Shown here: one piece after another, positions 36,020 through 45,935 of the stretch
How the letters are laid out: every line of letters starts with the position of its first letter
Numbering within the stretch: the first letter of the stretch is position 1
Origin: Chitinophagaceae bacterium LGM1
Lineage (GTDB): Bacteria; Bacteroidota; Bacteroidia; Chitinophagales; Chitinophagaceae
Direction of reading: 5' to 3'
NCBI GenBank assembly: GCA_018604165.1
Contig: CP075895.1
Coordinates: 930,001-994,000, forward strand
Length of the DNA stretch: 64,000 nucleotides
Position numbers and translations under genes: made by a program
Notes under the pieces: model-generated
What the model saw: the letters and a program-made list of their open reading frames with translations, nothing else
What the model was told of the DNA's origin: nothing
Databases searched by the model: none

Positions 36020-36817
36020 TTAGTTGATGCCGTCTTTGTAGTCGAGCTTGTCAGGGTCTGGCTCGTGCAGTTTTACAGGTGTTGCTTTTGCTTTGCGGCG
36101 CATACGCATATTCAGCAATTCTACTGTAAAGGAGAACGCCATAGCGAAGTACACATAGTTTTTCAGGTGCATTTCGTGGGCACGTTCGCTATCCCATCCT
36201 TCTATTATCAATACCACGCCTACCAATACAAGGAATGACAGTGCCAGCATTTTGAGGGTGGGGTGTTTGTGTATAAATGCCGCAATCTTATGACTGAAGA
36301 GGAACATGATAATCATGGCTATGATAACTGCTACAATCATTACCTCTACATGCTTAGCAATACCAACCGCAGTTATCATGCTATCGAAAGAGAATATCAT
36401 GTCTACTAGTATCATTTCGCCAATAGCTGTAGCAAAGCCAATGGATTTACCGGATTTATTGCCGTTTAATTCTTCTTCCTCACCTTCCAGTTTGGCATGT
36501 ATTTCTTTTACTGTTTTATAGAGCAGGAACAGACCACCACCTAACATTACCAGGCTGGCAAGGTCAAAGCCTTTATCGAATAATGTAAACAACGGTTTGC
36601 CTTTTTGTTGTACCAGCCAGCTAAGTGCCATCAATAGTATCACGCGTACAGATATGCCAGTCAGCATCCATATACGGCGTGCTGCCAGTTGCTTTTCTTT
36701 GGGCAGCCTGCCCATGATGATAGATACAAAGATAACATTGTCTATACCCAGTATTACTTCCAGTAGGGTTAGCGTTAGCAGGCTTATAAGGCCATCAATG
36801 GTTAATAGTTCTTGCAT
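36020..36817 (-). CDS. TerC family integral membrane protein
   Basis: 265 residues and about seven membrane segments. 'LLEVILGIDNVIFVSIIMGR' and 'VDMIFSFDSMITAVGIA' are the two acidic membrane motifs of TerC proteins, linked to metal-ion (Mn2+) efflux or tellurite resistance. Full length for the YkoY/TerC type. It ends 4 nt downstream of the pyrD gene start region, in the same direction. Confidence 0.9.
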   Translation of the reverse strand: MQELLTIDGLISLLTLTLLEVILGIDNVIFVSIIMGRLPKEKQLAARRIWMLTGISVRVILLMALSWLVQQKGKPLFTLFDKGFDLASLVMLGGGLFLLYKTVKEIHAKLEGEEEELNGNKSGKSIGFATAIGEMILVDMIFSFDSMITAVGIAKHVEVMIVAVIIAMIIMFLFSHKIAAFIHKHPTLKMLALSFLVLVGVVLIIEGWDSERAHEMHLKNYVYFAMAFSFTVELLNMRMRRKAKATPVKLHEPDPDKLDYKDGIN

Positions 36818-36821
36818 TATA

Positions 36822-37847
36822 TTATGAGATTAATCCTTTACAAATATTTGTGGCAGTAGCAGGGCCTTCATAAACGAAGCCTGTATATACCTGCACCAAC
36901 GATGCACCGGCATCTAATTTTTCTTTTGCATCGGCGGCAGTAAAAATACCACCTACTGCTATAACGGGTATGCTACCCTTGCTGTTGGTGTGTATATAAC
37001 GTATCACTTCGGTAGCTCTGTTACGTACAGGTGCCCCACTAAGCCCACCTGCCCCAATAGCTTCTACTTCATTAGCAGGGGTGGTAAGTTGGCTGCGGTC
37101 TATAGTAGTATTGGTGGCTACAAGCCCTTGTATGCCTGTTTGCTGTACGATGCTGATGATGTCATCGAGTTGTTCATTGCTAAGGTCTGGAGCTATTTTT
37201 AAGAGCAATGGTTTAGGTGCACCGAGTGATTGGTTGAGTTGCATCAATGTGTTGAGTATGTGCATCAGCGGTTCTTTGTCTTGCAGGGCACGTAAGCCAG
37301 GCGTATTAGGGCTGCTTACATTCACTACAAAATAATCTACCACGTCATACAAGTCTCTAAAACAAGCCTCATAGTCTTTGATAGCATCTTCGTTTGGTGT
37401 GTCTTTGTTTTTACCGATGTTGCCGCCAATAACCAATTTTTCTTTGCGGAATTTCAGTCTTTCAGCTGCCGCGCCTGAGCCTTGATTGTTAAAGCCCATA
37501 CGGTTGATGAGGGCTTTATCTGCAGGCAGGCGGAAAAGTCGTGGCTTAGGGTTGCCCTGTTGTGGGCGTGGCGTTACAGTGCCAATTTCTATAAAGCCAA
37601 AGCCGAGAGCAGCCAATGAATCCGTATAGCGGGCATCTTTATCGAAGCCGGCAGCAAGCCCTACAGGGTTTGGGAAATGGATACCCCATAATGTTTTGTG
37701 TAATGATGGGTGCTGTACTGTATATAGTTTTTTTAACAGGAAGCGGAGCGGGGCTATTGTGTACGCCCAATGCAGGCGTTTCATAACCATATAATGCACT
37801 TTTTCGGGGTCTATACCGAACAAAATCTTGCGAATGATACCGTACAT
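36822..37847 (-). CDS. pyrD: Dihydroorotate dehydrogenase (quinone), class 2
   Basis: The ATG at 37847 (MYGIIRKILFGIDPEKVHYM) matches usual PyrD starts; another ATG lies 3 codons upstream. The N-terminal helical membrane-association region, 'NPVGLAAGFDKDARY', catalytic Ser in 'VVNVSSPNTPGLR', and 'GGLSGAPVRNRATEVI' give the class 2 enzyme. It oxidises dihydroorotate to orotate in pyrimidine synthesis, passing electrons to quinone. It lies 4 nt upstream of the terC-type gene. Confidence 0.96.
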   Translation of the reverse strand: MYGIIRKILFGIDPEKVHYMVMKRLHWAYTIAPLRFLLKKLYTVQHPSLHKTLWGIHFPNPVGLAAGFDKDARYTDSLAALGFGFIEIGTVTPRPQQGNPKPRLFRLPADKALINRMGFNNQGSGAAAERLKFRKEKLVIGGNIGKNKDTPNEDAIKDYEACFRDLYDVVDYFVVNVSSPNTPGLRALQDKEPLMHILNTLMQLNQSLGAPKPLLLKIAPDLSNEQLDDIISIVQQTGIQGLVATNTTIDRSQLTTPANEVEAIGAGGLSGAPVRNRATEVIRYIHTNSKGSIPVIAVGGIFTAADAKEKLDAGASLVQVYTGFVYEGPATATNICKGLIS

Positions 37848-37936
37848 GGGGTGCAAAGATACAATATGCCATTTGTATGTTTTTTAACATTTTGTAACGG
37901 TTCTGCCATCGCACCGTTATGTATCTTTAGCCAGTA

Positions 37937-38668
37937 ATGGGCCGTATTTTTACTCAACTAAGTATGGCAGGCATATTAATTGTCTGGATAGCCAGTGGTG
38001 TGGCATATGGGCAAACTATGCAGGGACAGTTGACCGATTATGAAGAAAATAAGGCTGTATCAGAAGTCATAATCACCAATATACATACCAATGAAGTAAC
38101 CACCAGCGACAAGGATGGCAAGTTTTCGATAGCTGTAACGGGCGGGCAACTGCTGGAGTTTAAGAAAGATGGCTATAAAGTAGTACGCTTCCGCCTGCCG
38201 CAGGGGCGCACAGTATCTTTTTACAAAGTGGGTATGCAACGCTATAACCCGTCTATACCACAATTTGAAAACATGGCTGCGCCCGATTATAAAACTGATA
38301 GCCTGAAGTATGCGCTGCTGTATAAGAAAGAATTGGAGTTTCAGCAAATGAGTACTATCCAGTCTATCCAGCACCCGTTCTCTGCCCTCAGCAAGAAAAA
38401 CAGGCAGGTATGGGCTTTCCAGCAGGAATACGCTTGGTTTCAGGAGCAGAAGTATATAGACTACACCTTTAACGATAACCTGATAACATCACTCACAGGT
38501 CTTGCTGGTGATAGTCTGAGGGTTTATAAACAAATATTTCGCCCGTCATACGCCCAGTTACGCAATATGGATGAGTACACCTATTTCGGCTATATAAAAC
38601 GTACTGTTACTGCTTACAGAAAGCGTGGTACAAGGGCTCGTACTTCGCCCGTACGTACATCTCACTAA
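37937..38668 (+). CDS. Secreted protein with carboxypeptidase-regulatory-like domain
   Basis: 243 residues. Signal peptide ending 'GVAYGQ', then a CarboxypepD_reg-like beta domain ('GQLTDYEENKAVSEVIITN' to 'LLEFKKDGYKVVRFRLP'), then a helical C-terminal part rich in Tyr, Gln and Arg. Proteins of this type are common in Bacteroidota envelopes; specific role unknown. Confidence 0.7.
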   Translation: MGRIFTQLSMAGILIVWIASGVAYGQTMQGQLTDYEENKAVSEVIITNIHTNEVTTSDKDGKFSIAVTGGQLLEFKKDGYKVVRFRLPQGRTVSFYKVGMQRYNPSIPQFENMAAPDYKTDSLKYALLYKKELEFQQMSTIQSIQHPFSALSKKNRQVWAFQQEYAWFQEQKYIDYTFNDNLITSLTGLAGDSLRVYKQIFRPSYAQLRNMDEYTYFGYIKRTVTAYRKRGTRARTSPVRTSH

Positions 38669-38721
38669 TTGTTGATTTTCAATTAATTACAAGGTTTTTT
38701 GTTTGGCAGGCAGTTCAGCTT

Positions 38722-38816
38722 GTTAATTGCTCGTTAACCGCTTGCAAAAACAGCGTTAAGGGGAGTCGTTTTTTTCGTTAACTGCTACCAGTACCCCCAT
38801 CTTTGTATCATCAAAC
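38722..38816 (+). promoter_or_regulatory. Promoter region C with phased GTTAA boxes
   Basis: GTTAA at 38722, 38733, 38755 and 38777, spaced 11, 22 and 22 bp, then the box ATCTTTGTATCATCAAAC at 38799-38816. Boxes lie 77, 66, 44 and 22 bp upstream of it. Positions 66 and 44 are shared with regions A and B. Confidence 0.65.
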
Positions 38817-38864
38817 GAACAAGCAAACAAAAACATCAACAAACAAACATTAAAAATTAAGAAA

Positions 38865-39419
38865 ATGAAAAAGATCGTATTATTCGCCGTTATCCTTTCT
38901 TGCATCAACTTTGCAGTAAAAGCACAAGCTCCGTCTTCTACTGCTACGCAAACTGTTAACTTGAATCTAAGCAACGCAATCGAATTGACATTCTCAGGGT
39001 CTGGTACTGCAACAGGTGCAGCGGTTAACCTGGCTTTCAATACTGTAAACGATTATGCAAACGGTGTTACTTCTTCTGAACAAACATTGCGTGTACGTTC
39101 AAACCGCCGCTTCGGTGTAACTGTTCGTACCAACAACGCTAACTTTACTTATACCGGTTCTGTATCTCCTGCTCCTGTAATGCCTGTAAGTGGCGTACTT
39201 GGTCTGATGGTTTCTGCTAACACCACAGGTGGTGCTATCGCTTCACCATTCAGCAACACTGCTTATGCAGGTTTGACTTCAGCTGCACAAAACCTGATAA
39301 CAAATGCTGCAAACGGTGGTAACCAAACATTCGGTGTACGTTATGAAGCTGAACCTGGTTTCGCTTACCCTGCTGGTACTTATACGGTAGATGTAGTTTA
39401 TACTGCAACACAACTGTAA
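38865..39419 (+). CDS. Small secreted protein, paralogue of 30620-31162
   Basis: 184 residues with signal peptide (MKKIVLFAVILSCINFAVKA). It shares with the 30620 protein the N-terminal 'TATQTVNLNLSNAIELTF', the middle 'NTVNDYANG' and 'VRSNRRFGVTV', and the C-terminal 'PGFAYPAGTYTVDVVYTATQ'. Codon use here is stronger (many AAC, CGT, GGT), suggesting high expression. It could be a structural surface subunit; this is inferred from layout only. The gene at 39453 follows on the same transcript. Confidence 0.75.
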   Translation: MKKIVLFAVILSCINFAVKAQAPSSTATQTVNLNLSNAIELTFSGSGTATGAAVNLAFNTVNDYANGVTSSEQTLRVRSNRRFGVTVRTNNANFTYTGSVSPAPVMPVSGVLGLMVSANTTGGAIASPFSNTAYAGLTSAAQNLITNAANGGNQTFGVRYEAEPGFAYPAGTYTVDVVYTATQL

Positions 39420-39452
39420 GTATAGGGAATATGATTATCACCCCAAAAAACA

Positions 39453-39659
39453 ATGAATATGAAACAAGAAATAGCTAACAAACTGTACGATGCCAAGTAT
39501 AAGACGATATTGAGTAGGGAGCGTTTTGCAGAATTGTTAGAGCGCGGATTGAAATTGATAAAAGAAAAAGGACTTAATAATAAATACAAAGCAGTAGAAC
39601 AAAATGCCCTGGAAATAGGCATAGACTACATAACGGCAGAGATGCTGCAACATTCGTAA
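39453..39659 (+). CDS. Small helical hypothetical protein
   Basis: 68 residues, Lys/Glu-rich, predicted all-helical ('AELLERGLKLIKEKGLNNKY'). It begins 33 nt after the secreted paralogue and ends before a strong terminator, so it is the second gene of that operon. ATG at 39453 or 39459. No family recognised. Confidence 0.55.
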   Translation: MNMKQEIANKLYDAKYKTILSRERFAELLERGLKLIKEKGLNNKYKAVEQNALEIGIDYITAEMLQHS

Positions 39660-39692
39660 AAAAGGTATTTCATAATGTATAAATAGTCAGAG

Positions 39693-39723
39693 AGAAGCAG
39701 GTTCGCCCTGCTTCTGTTTTTTT
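39693..39723 (+). terminator. Terminator of the 38865-39659 operon
   Basis: AGAAGCAGG and CCTGCTTCT pair around a 5-nt loop, followed by GTTTTTTT. Confidence 0.9.
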
Positions 39724-39800
39724 ATAGGCATGTATTGTTTATCTTGCCCTATCTTCTATTGAACGTTATAAGGGGCGTTTAATCTTTTTTTAGTGCTACA

Positions 39801-41954
39801 ATGAATTTGCGTCAGATAATATTATCGGGCATTGTTGTGTTTGTTTGCCTGTCGGTAAGCATGGGTATTTATTTGTACAGTCATCCAGCACTTGCAGCAA
39901 ACAATACCACACTCCTTATTTCTGTAGCACTGCCTGTTGTGTTTAGTATTGGCTTGCTGTACGCGCTATATACCTTGCGCAAAATAGTATTGCGGAGATT
40001 GCGAGCAGAACAGACAGCGGCGGTATTGGAAAAGCGCTACCGCACCATGATTGAAGACTCTGGCATAACGATTATCAATACTGACGAAAAAGGTATTATT
40101 CGTTTTGTTAGTAAAAATACCATCCGCCTGTCGGGCTATACCCCGCAAGAGATGGTAGGGCTGCACGTAACACAATGTATGCCAAGAGATTTCAGAGATG
40201 AGGTAAATGAGTTGGTAGCGCGTGCAGTAAGTGGTGGCAATATTGATGAAACAATAGATATACAGATTTTTACAAAGCCCAGAATAGATATATGGATAGG
40301 CTGCAGGTTGTACGCAGTAAAAGATGAACTGGGTGAGGTAAAAGAGCTTCAGTTTATGATATGGGATAATAACAACCATAAAAAGTTGGAACTGGACCTG
40401 AGAGTGCTAGAAGAAGCAAGGCGAAAACAACAGTTGCTGTTGCAGGCTGTCGTTGACAACAATCCCAACGTTATTTACATTAAAAACATGAAGGGCGAAT
40501 ATGTACTCGTCAACCGTAGGTTGAGGGAATTGTTGCAGTTGCCTGATGATTTGAATGTAGCATCATTGAAAGAAGAAGCAGTTTTTAAAGGCAATCCCGA
40601 AAAACAAAATGCTTATAAAGAATATGACAGGCGGGTAATAGAAAAAGGCGAGATTATTTCGCTTGAAGAGTCGTTTTATCATCCTGATGGTGAGAAACAC
40701 TTGTATGTGATGAAGTTCCCGATAAGAAGTGATGAGGGAGATATTGAATACCTATGCGGTATATCTGTTGATATTACAGAACTGAAAAACGCACAGATTG
40801 AAATGCGCGACGCGCGCGAAGAAGCATTGCAGGCTAAAGAAGCACAGGAAAACTTCCTTGCCAATATGAGCCATGAAATACGCACCCCCATGAATGGTGT
40901 AATGGGCATGAGCAACCTGCTGCTGGAAAGCCCGCTAAACGAAGTACAGAAAGAATATGTCCAATCCATTAAAGAGTCGGCAGAAAACCTGCTGAATATT
41001 ATTAACGACCTGCTTGACTTCTCAAAAATAAAATCGGGCAAATTCCATATTGACGCGCAAGATTTTAACCTGGCAGATACAGTGCGCAAAGCCATTTACC
41101 CACTACAAGTAAAAGCACAGGAAAAAAACTTGTTGCTGAACTGCCTGATAGATACCAATGTGCCTGAAACCGTTACGGGCGATGCATTGCGATTGCAGCA
41201 AATGATTATCAACCTGACAGCCAACGCGGTAAAGTTTACACAGGATGGCAGCATCAGCATCAAACTATATCCTGTATCGCAAATAGGAGAAGATATGGTG
41301 TTGGGCGTTGATGTAGCAGATACAGGCATAGGCATTGCAGCAGAAAAATTGGATAAAGTTTTTGAACTCTATACCCAAAGTGATAAAAATACATCGCGTG
41401 TGTATGGTGGTACGGGTTTGGGTTTAGCAATTGTAAAACAACTGGCAGAGTTGCAACATGGTACAGTAACGGTGAAAAGTGAAGTAGGCAAAGGGTCTGT
41501 ATTCACATTGCATATACCTTATAAGGTAAAAACACAAACCGTAAAGAAAGAAGTGAAACAGGATAGTGTGCAAAGTGGTTTGCTGGCAGGATTGAAAATA
41601 TTAATTGCAGAAGATAACCTCATCAATCAGAAAGTAGTTGTGTACACGCTGAAAAATCAGGGTGCTGAAGTGTCTGTTGCTAATAATGGTAAAGAGGCGG
41701 TAGATATACTAAGCAATGACCTGCACCACCTGATATTGATGGACCTGCAAATGCCCGAAATGGACGGCTACCAAGCCACACGCCATATACGCGGCACTAT
41801 GCAAAGCACAATACCCATCATAGCCATGACGGCCGATGCTATGAAAGGTGAGGCAGATAAATGCATAGATGCAGGTATGCAGGACTATATATCCAAACCA
41901 TTTGAGCCTAAAGAACTATTTGATAAGATATTGCAATACGCATCAAAGCAGTAG
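39801..41954 (+). CDS. Hybrid sensor histidine kinase with two PAS domains and a receiver
   Basis: 717 residues. Two N-terminal membrane helices (about 6-25 and 38-58), PAS at about 85-200 and 210-330, HisKA with 'NFLANMSHEIRTPMNGV' (His about 360), HATPase with 'DTGIGI' and 'GGTGLGLAIVKQL', and a C-terminal receiver starting 'ILIAEDNLINQK' with the phospho-accepting Asp in 'LMDLQMPEMDG'. It is a membrane phosphorelay sensor with an unknown signal. There is no adjacent response regulator or Hpt gene. It overlaps the convergent mlaE-type gene by 12 bp. Confidence 0.92.
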   Translation: MNLRQIILSGIVVFVCLSVSMGIYLYSHPALAANNTTLLISVALPVVFSIGLLYALYTLRKIVLRRLRAEQTAAVLEKRYRTMIEDSGITIINTDEKGIIRFVSKNTIRLSGYTPQEMVGLHVTQCMPRDFRDEVNELVARAVSGGNIDETIDIQIFTKPRIDIWIGCRLYAVKDELGEVKELQFMIWDNNNHKKLELDLRVLEEARRKQQLLLQAVVDNNPNVIYIKNMKGEYVLVNRRLRELLQLPDDLNVASLKEEAVFKGNPEKQNAYKEYDRRVIEKGEIISLEESFYHPDGEKHLYVMKFPIRSDEGDIEYLCGISVDITELKNAQIEMRDAREEALQAKEAQENFLANMSHEIRTPMNGVMGMSNLLLESPLNEVQKEYVQSIKESAENLLNIINDLLDFSKIKSGKFHIDAQDFNLADTVRKAIYPLQVKAQEKNLLLNCLIDTNVPETVTGDALRLQQMIINLTANAVKFTQDGSISIKLYPVSQIGEDMVLGVDVADTGIGIAAEKLDKVFELYTQSDKNTSRVYGGTGLGLAIVKQLAELQHGTVTVKSEVGKGSVFTLHIPYKVKTQTVKKEVKQDSVQSGLLAGLKILIAEDNLINQKVVVYTLKNQGAEVSVANNGKEAVDILSNDLHHLILMDLQMPEMDGYQATRHIRGTMQSTIPIIAMTADAMKGEADKCIDAGMQDYISKPFEPKELFDKILQYASKQ

Positions 41955-42686
41955 TACGGACAATACATAGTCTCCCAGCAGTATCAGTATGCAGCTAACA
42001 ACAACAGATGTTGTTGAAGCACGCCCTATCTCTAATGCGCCACCTTTTACATAATAACCATAGTAAGCGGGTATGATGGATATGATGAGGGAGAAAGTAA
42101 ATGCCTTAGCCATAGCAAAGAACAGGTTGTATGGAAGAAAGCCCTGCGTGAGCCCTTGTATAAACTGTTCTTCGGTAATGATGCTGGAAAACATACCCGC
42201 TATATATCCACCCCAAATACAAATGGCGATGGACAATACAATCAAACTCGGCACCATAATCATCGCAGCAACAATTTTTGGCAATATCAGGTAGGTTTTG
42301 GTATTGATGCCCATTATCTCCAGCGCGTCTATCTGTTCGCTCACGCGCATATTACCAAGCTCTGATGCTATCTTAGAACCCACAACCCCTGCTAACACAA
42401 TGCATATAACGGTGGGTGAGAGTTCGAGTATAGTAGAGTCACGGATGATTTGTGCAATAACCGGTTTGGCTACTAATGGGCTAATAAGCTGATAAGCTGT
42501 TTGTATAGTAAGCACCGCGCCAAGGAAGAAAGAGATAACTACAACGATGGGCAAAGAACGGATGCCGATGTCGTTGCATTGCTCCATAAATTCCTTCCAA
42601 TAAACCCTTGTGTTCTCAGGCCTGCCAATGGATTCTTTCAGCATGATGGTGATACGCCCGATGTGCTCTAAAAATTCTTTCAGCAT
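41943..42686 (-). CDS. MlaE-family ABC transporter permease
   Basis: The ATG at 42686 (MLKEFLEHIGRITIML) is preferred over one three codons upstream. About five membrane segments; 'IVVVISFFLGAVLTIQTAYQL' and 'ELGNMRVSEQIDALEIMGI' are the MlaE/YrbE signatures. It is the permease of a phospholipid transporter keeping outer membrane lipid asymmetry. The ATPase and MCE partners are not in the window. Confidence 0.88.
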   Translation of the reverse strand: MLKEFLEHIGRITIMLKESIGRPENTRVYWKEFMEQCNDIGIRSLPIVVVISFFLGAVLTIQTAYQLISPLVAKPVIAQIIRDSTILELSPTVICIVLAGVVGSKIASELGNMRVSEQIDALEIMGINTKTYLILPKIVAAMIMVPSLIVLSIAICIWGGYIAGMFSSIITEEQFIQGLTQGFLPYNLFFAMAKAFTFSLIISIIPAYYGYYVKGGALEIGRASTTSVVVSCILILLGDYVLSVLLL

Positions 42687-42758
42687 ATAGTACAAATGTA
42701 TAGCAATAATAGATGAATTGCTATGTGGTGGGCTTTGGGCTGGGTAGGTTTTAACAAA

Positions 42759-42788
42759 AAAATCCCGCTCTGTAATGAGCGGGATTTT
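42759..42788 (-). terminator. Terminator of secDF
   Basis: A 12-bp stem (AAAATCCCGCTC and its complement) around a 6-nt loop with a T tail on the minus strand, 22 nt past the SecDF stop. Confidence 0.85.
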
Positions 42789-42809
42789 GTATTGCGAAAA
42801 GAAACAATT

Positions 42810-45800
42810 TTATGCCAGTTTCTTCAATTCTTCAATTTGTGCTTCACGGTCTACTTCTTGCGACAGTTTTTCGCTCTTATCCATATCTACGAGGATGGGT
42901 GCTGCCACGAAGATAGAAGAGTAGGTACCTGTGATAACGCCTATCAGCATCGCGAATGCGAAACCACGTGTTACCTCTCCACCGAATATAAAGAGTATCA
43001 GCACAGACAGGAATACGGTAAGCGATGTCATAATAGTACGGCTTAGCGTATCGTTGATGGCACGGTTTATAACGCTGTGTTTACCTTCTTTCGGATTTTT
43101 GCGGAAGTATTCACGAATACGGTCGAACACGATAACGGTATCGTTCATTGAGAAACCGATAACGGTTAGTACCGCCGCAATAAAGTGCTGGTCTATTTCC
43201 AGTGCGAAAGGTACTACGCCGCGGAAGAACGAGAATACTGCAAGTGTTACGCAAACGTCGTGCAGCAAGGCTACGATAGTACCCAAAGAATACTGCCATT
43301 TGCGGAAACGGATGAGTATATAAATGAAGATGGCAATCAGCGAGAAGATAGTTGCCTGTACCGCACCTACTTTCAAGTCGTCTGATATAGTAGGTAATAC
43401 TGTTTGAGAACTTTGTATGTATTTAGATACAAAAGTAGTTTCATCTGTAGTTGTTGGTATGAAACCTCCTGCCTTGAGCCCTTCGTACAGTTTGTTCTGC
43501 ACTTTGGCTTCTACTTCTTGTCCGGGTTCTTTGATAAGGTAAGCTGTAGTAATGTTCAATTGATTGTCTTGTCCAATTGTTTTTACTACAGGGTATTCAC
43601 CATCAAAGCTACCTTTCAGTTTTTCGCGTACTTCACTAACGGTGTATTTCTTGTCAAACTTTACTGTGTAGCTGCGTCCGCCGTCGAATTCGACACCGTA
43701 GTCGAAACCATTAACAAACGAGCCGATACCAGCCAATAAAACTACTACTGATATACCATACGCTATTTTGCGGGCACCCACAAAGTTGAAGTGTGCTTTG
43801 CGGAAGATAGCTTTTGAAAGGCCTGTGAAATATTTGAAGTGACGTTCGCGCTTGGTGTACATGTCTGTAATAAGACGAGATACCAATATGCCGCAATACA
43901 AAGAAAGCAGGATACTGATGATTTGCGTGGTAGCAAAACCAAGCACAGGGCCAAGACCAAATGCAAACAGGATGATAGATGTAATGAGGATAGTAACGTG
44001 ACCATCTAACACAGGTGCCAATGAATTGTTGTAACCCTTTTTAATGGCATCGTCGTAGCTGCTGCCACCTGCCAGTTCTTCCTTAATACGCTCAAATATG
44101 ATAACGTTGGTATCTACCGCCATACCAATACCCAACACCAAACCAGCTATACCAGGCATAGTAAGCGTAGCGCCCAATGCAGAGAGGAAGCCAATGGTAA
44201 AGAAGATATTCAGTATCAGCGATATGTTGGCAACAATACCACCCGTATTGTAGTACACCAGCATCAGCACAAATATGACAAGGAAAGAAATAATCAGCGA
44301 GTTCATACCTGCGTCTATAGATTCAGCACCCAGTGTAGGACCTACTACTTGCTCTTGTACTATACGTGCAGGTGCAGGTAGCTTACCAGATTTCAGGATG
44401 TTGGCAAGGTCGGTGGCGTCTTCAACCGTAAAGTTGCCGCTGATAGATGTATTACCATTAGGTATTTCGCCATTTACCAATGGGGCAGAATATACTTTGT
44501 CATCAAGCACTACAGCCACATACTTGCCTGCATTATCACCCGTCATTTTCTTCCATATACGTGCACCTGTAATATCCATACTCATAGATACTTCGGGCTT
44601 GCCTGTAAGTTGGTTGTAGTCCATACGGGCATCGGTAACATGGTCACCTTCCAGTTTCGATTCGCTTTCGCCAACAGCCGTTTTCAATGCATACAGCATT
44701 AATGGTGCATTGGGGTTTTTGCTTTCTTTTTTATCCTGTGCACCGTATACAAACTTCACATTGTTGGGAAACTTATTCTTCACAGCATCCAATGCCAGAT
44801 AGCGATTCAGCTTGGCTGTATCTTTTTTAGCAACTATACCAACTACAGGGCCTTGGTTGATGTTGCCTTGCTGTGTGATGTTTGGATACCAAACAGCAAA
44901 AAGCGGATTTTTCTTTTGTGCATCTTGCTGAGCTATTGCGGCAGAATCTTTGCCACCTGTAGCTTTAGTGTTGTTGTCAGTTTTAGCGCCTGCTAATAAA
45001 GATGAAAGGCTTGCAGTATCTTCTGTTTTAGCAGTAGTGGTACTGTCTTTAGCAGATGTAGCAGCAGTAGCCGTGCTGTCTGCAACAGTAGTATCTTCTT
45101 TAGAGCCAGACAGATATGCAGCCAATGCGTCGTTTGCAGGTTGTATGCTGTTGATGATTTCTTCGTTGCTGTATGTTTCAAAGAATTGCAGCTTAGCGGT
45201 AGATTGCAGATATGCACGTACACGCTCAGGGTCGCGGACACCAGCCAGTTCTACCGTGATGATACCTTTATTATCATCGAGGTTGATGTTTGGTGAAGCA
45301 ACGCCGAATTTGTCAATACGCGTCAGCAATACATTATACGTACGCTTGATGGCGTCTTTAGCCTCTTTGTTTATTTTTTTCAATACTTCTTCGTTGGTAG
45401 AAGTAATGGTAATTTCTTTTTCAGATGGTTTTGAAAACAGGTATGCCAGTTTGCCGTTGGGGTTTGCAGCAGCATATTGCTCACCGAATAGTTTTACAAA
45501 GCTTTCCTGACTGTTAGCTTTCGCTTTATTAGCATCAGCAATGGCTTTGTTCAGTGCAGGGTCTTTAGGGTTGTTCGACATAGAACGAACCAGTTCGTCA
45601 AGGCTTACTTCCAGAGTTACGTTCATACCACCTTGCAAGTCAAGCCCTAGATTCAGTTCCTGTTCTTTCGCCTCTAGCAAGGTAAATTTTTTAAGTAATG
45701 GAATGTTCATTACTGTAGTGCCCTGCATACTATCCGTCATTTCGTCGAAGCGAGCATCTACTAATTTACCTAATTCCTGCCCCGTAACTGTGGGGTTAGC

Positions 45801-45935
45801 CAGTTTCACTTGTTTTTCGGCCTTAGCCCGCGCTTTCTTCTCCACATTGCGCACCACGTATGTAAATGACAATTGGTACAGCGAGATAAGGATAAGCGCT
45901 ACGGTAAAAAATTTTACCAAACCTTTTAATTGCAT
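42810..45935 (-). CDS. secDF: Fused protein translocase subunit SecDF
   Basis: 1041 residues combining SecD (about 1-690) and SecF (about 720-1041). A large periplasmic P1 domain with Ala/Thr-rich insertion (about 280-340), 'LGLDLQGGMNVTLEV' near residue 95, SecD membrane motif 'GLVLGIGMAVDTNVIIFERI', SecF motif 'GFSMNDTVIVFDRIRE'. It uses the proton motive force to assist Sec export. SecDF fusion is usual in Bacteroidota. Confidence 0.96.
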   Translation of the reverse strand: MQLKGLVKFFTVALILISLYQLSFTYVVRNVEKKARAKAEKQVKLANPTVTGQELGKLVDARFDEMTDSMQGTTVMNIPLLKKFTLLEAKEQELNLGLDLQGGMNVTLEVSLDELVRSMSNNPKDPALNKAIADANKAKANSQESFVKLFGEQYAAANPNGKLAYLFSKPSEKEITITSTNEEVLKKINKEAKDAIKRTYNVLLTRIDKFGVASPNINLDDNKGIITVELAGVRDPERVRAYLQSTAKLQFFETYSNEEIINSIQPANDALAAYLSGSKEDTTVADSTATAATSAKDSTTTAKTEDTASLSSLLAGAKTDNNTKATGGKDSAAIAQQDAQKKNPLFAVWYPNITQQGNINQGPVVGIVAKKDTAKLNRYLALDAVKNKFPNNVKFVYGAQDKKESKNPNAPLMLYALKTAVGESESKLEGDHVTDARMDYNQLTGKPEVSMSMDITGARIWKKMTGDNAGKYVAVVLDDKVYSAPLVNGEIPNGNTSISGNFTVEDATDLANILKSGKLPAPARIVQEQVVGPTLGAESIDAGMNSLIISFLVIFVLMLVYYNTGGIVANISLILNIFFTIGFLSALGATLTMPGIAGLVLGIGMAVDTNVIIFERIKEELAGGSSYDDAIKKGYNNSLAPVLDGHVTILITSIILFAFGLGPVLGFATTQIISILLSLYCGILVSRLITDMYTKRERHFKYFTGLSKAIFRKAHFNFVGARKIAYGISVVVLLAGIGSFVNGFDYGVEFDGGRSYTVKFDKKYTVSEVREKLKGSFDGEYPVVKTIGQDNQLNITTAYLIKEPGQEVEAKVQNKLYEGLKAGGFIPTTTDETTFVSKYIQSSQTVLPTISDDLKVGAVQATIFSLIAIFIYILIRFRKWQYSLGTIVALLHDVCVTLAVFSFFRGVVPFALEIDQHFIAAVLTVIGFSMNDTVIVFDRIREYFRKNPKEGKHSVINRAINDTLSRTIMTSLTVFLSVLILFIFGGEVTRGFAFAMLIGVITGTYSSIFVAAPILVDMDKSEKLSQEVDREAQIEELKKLA

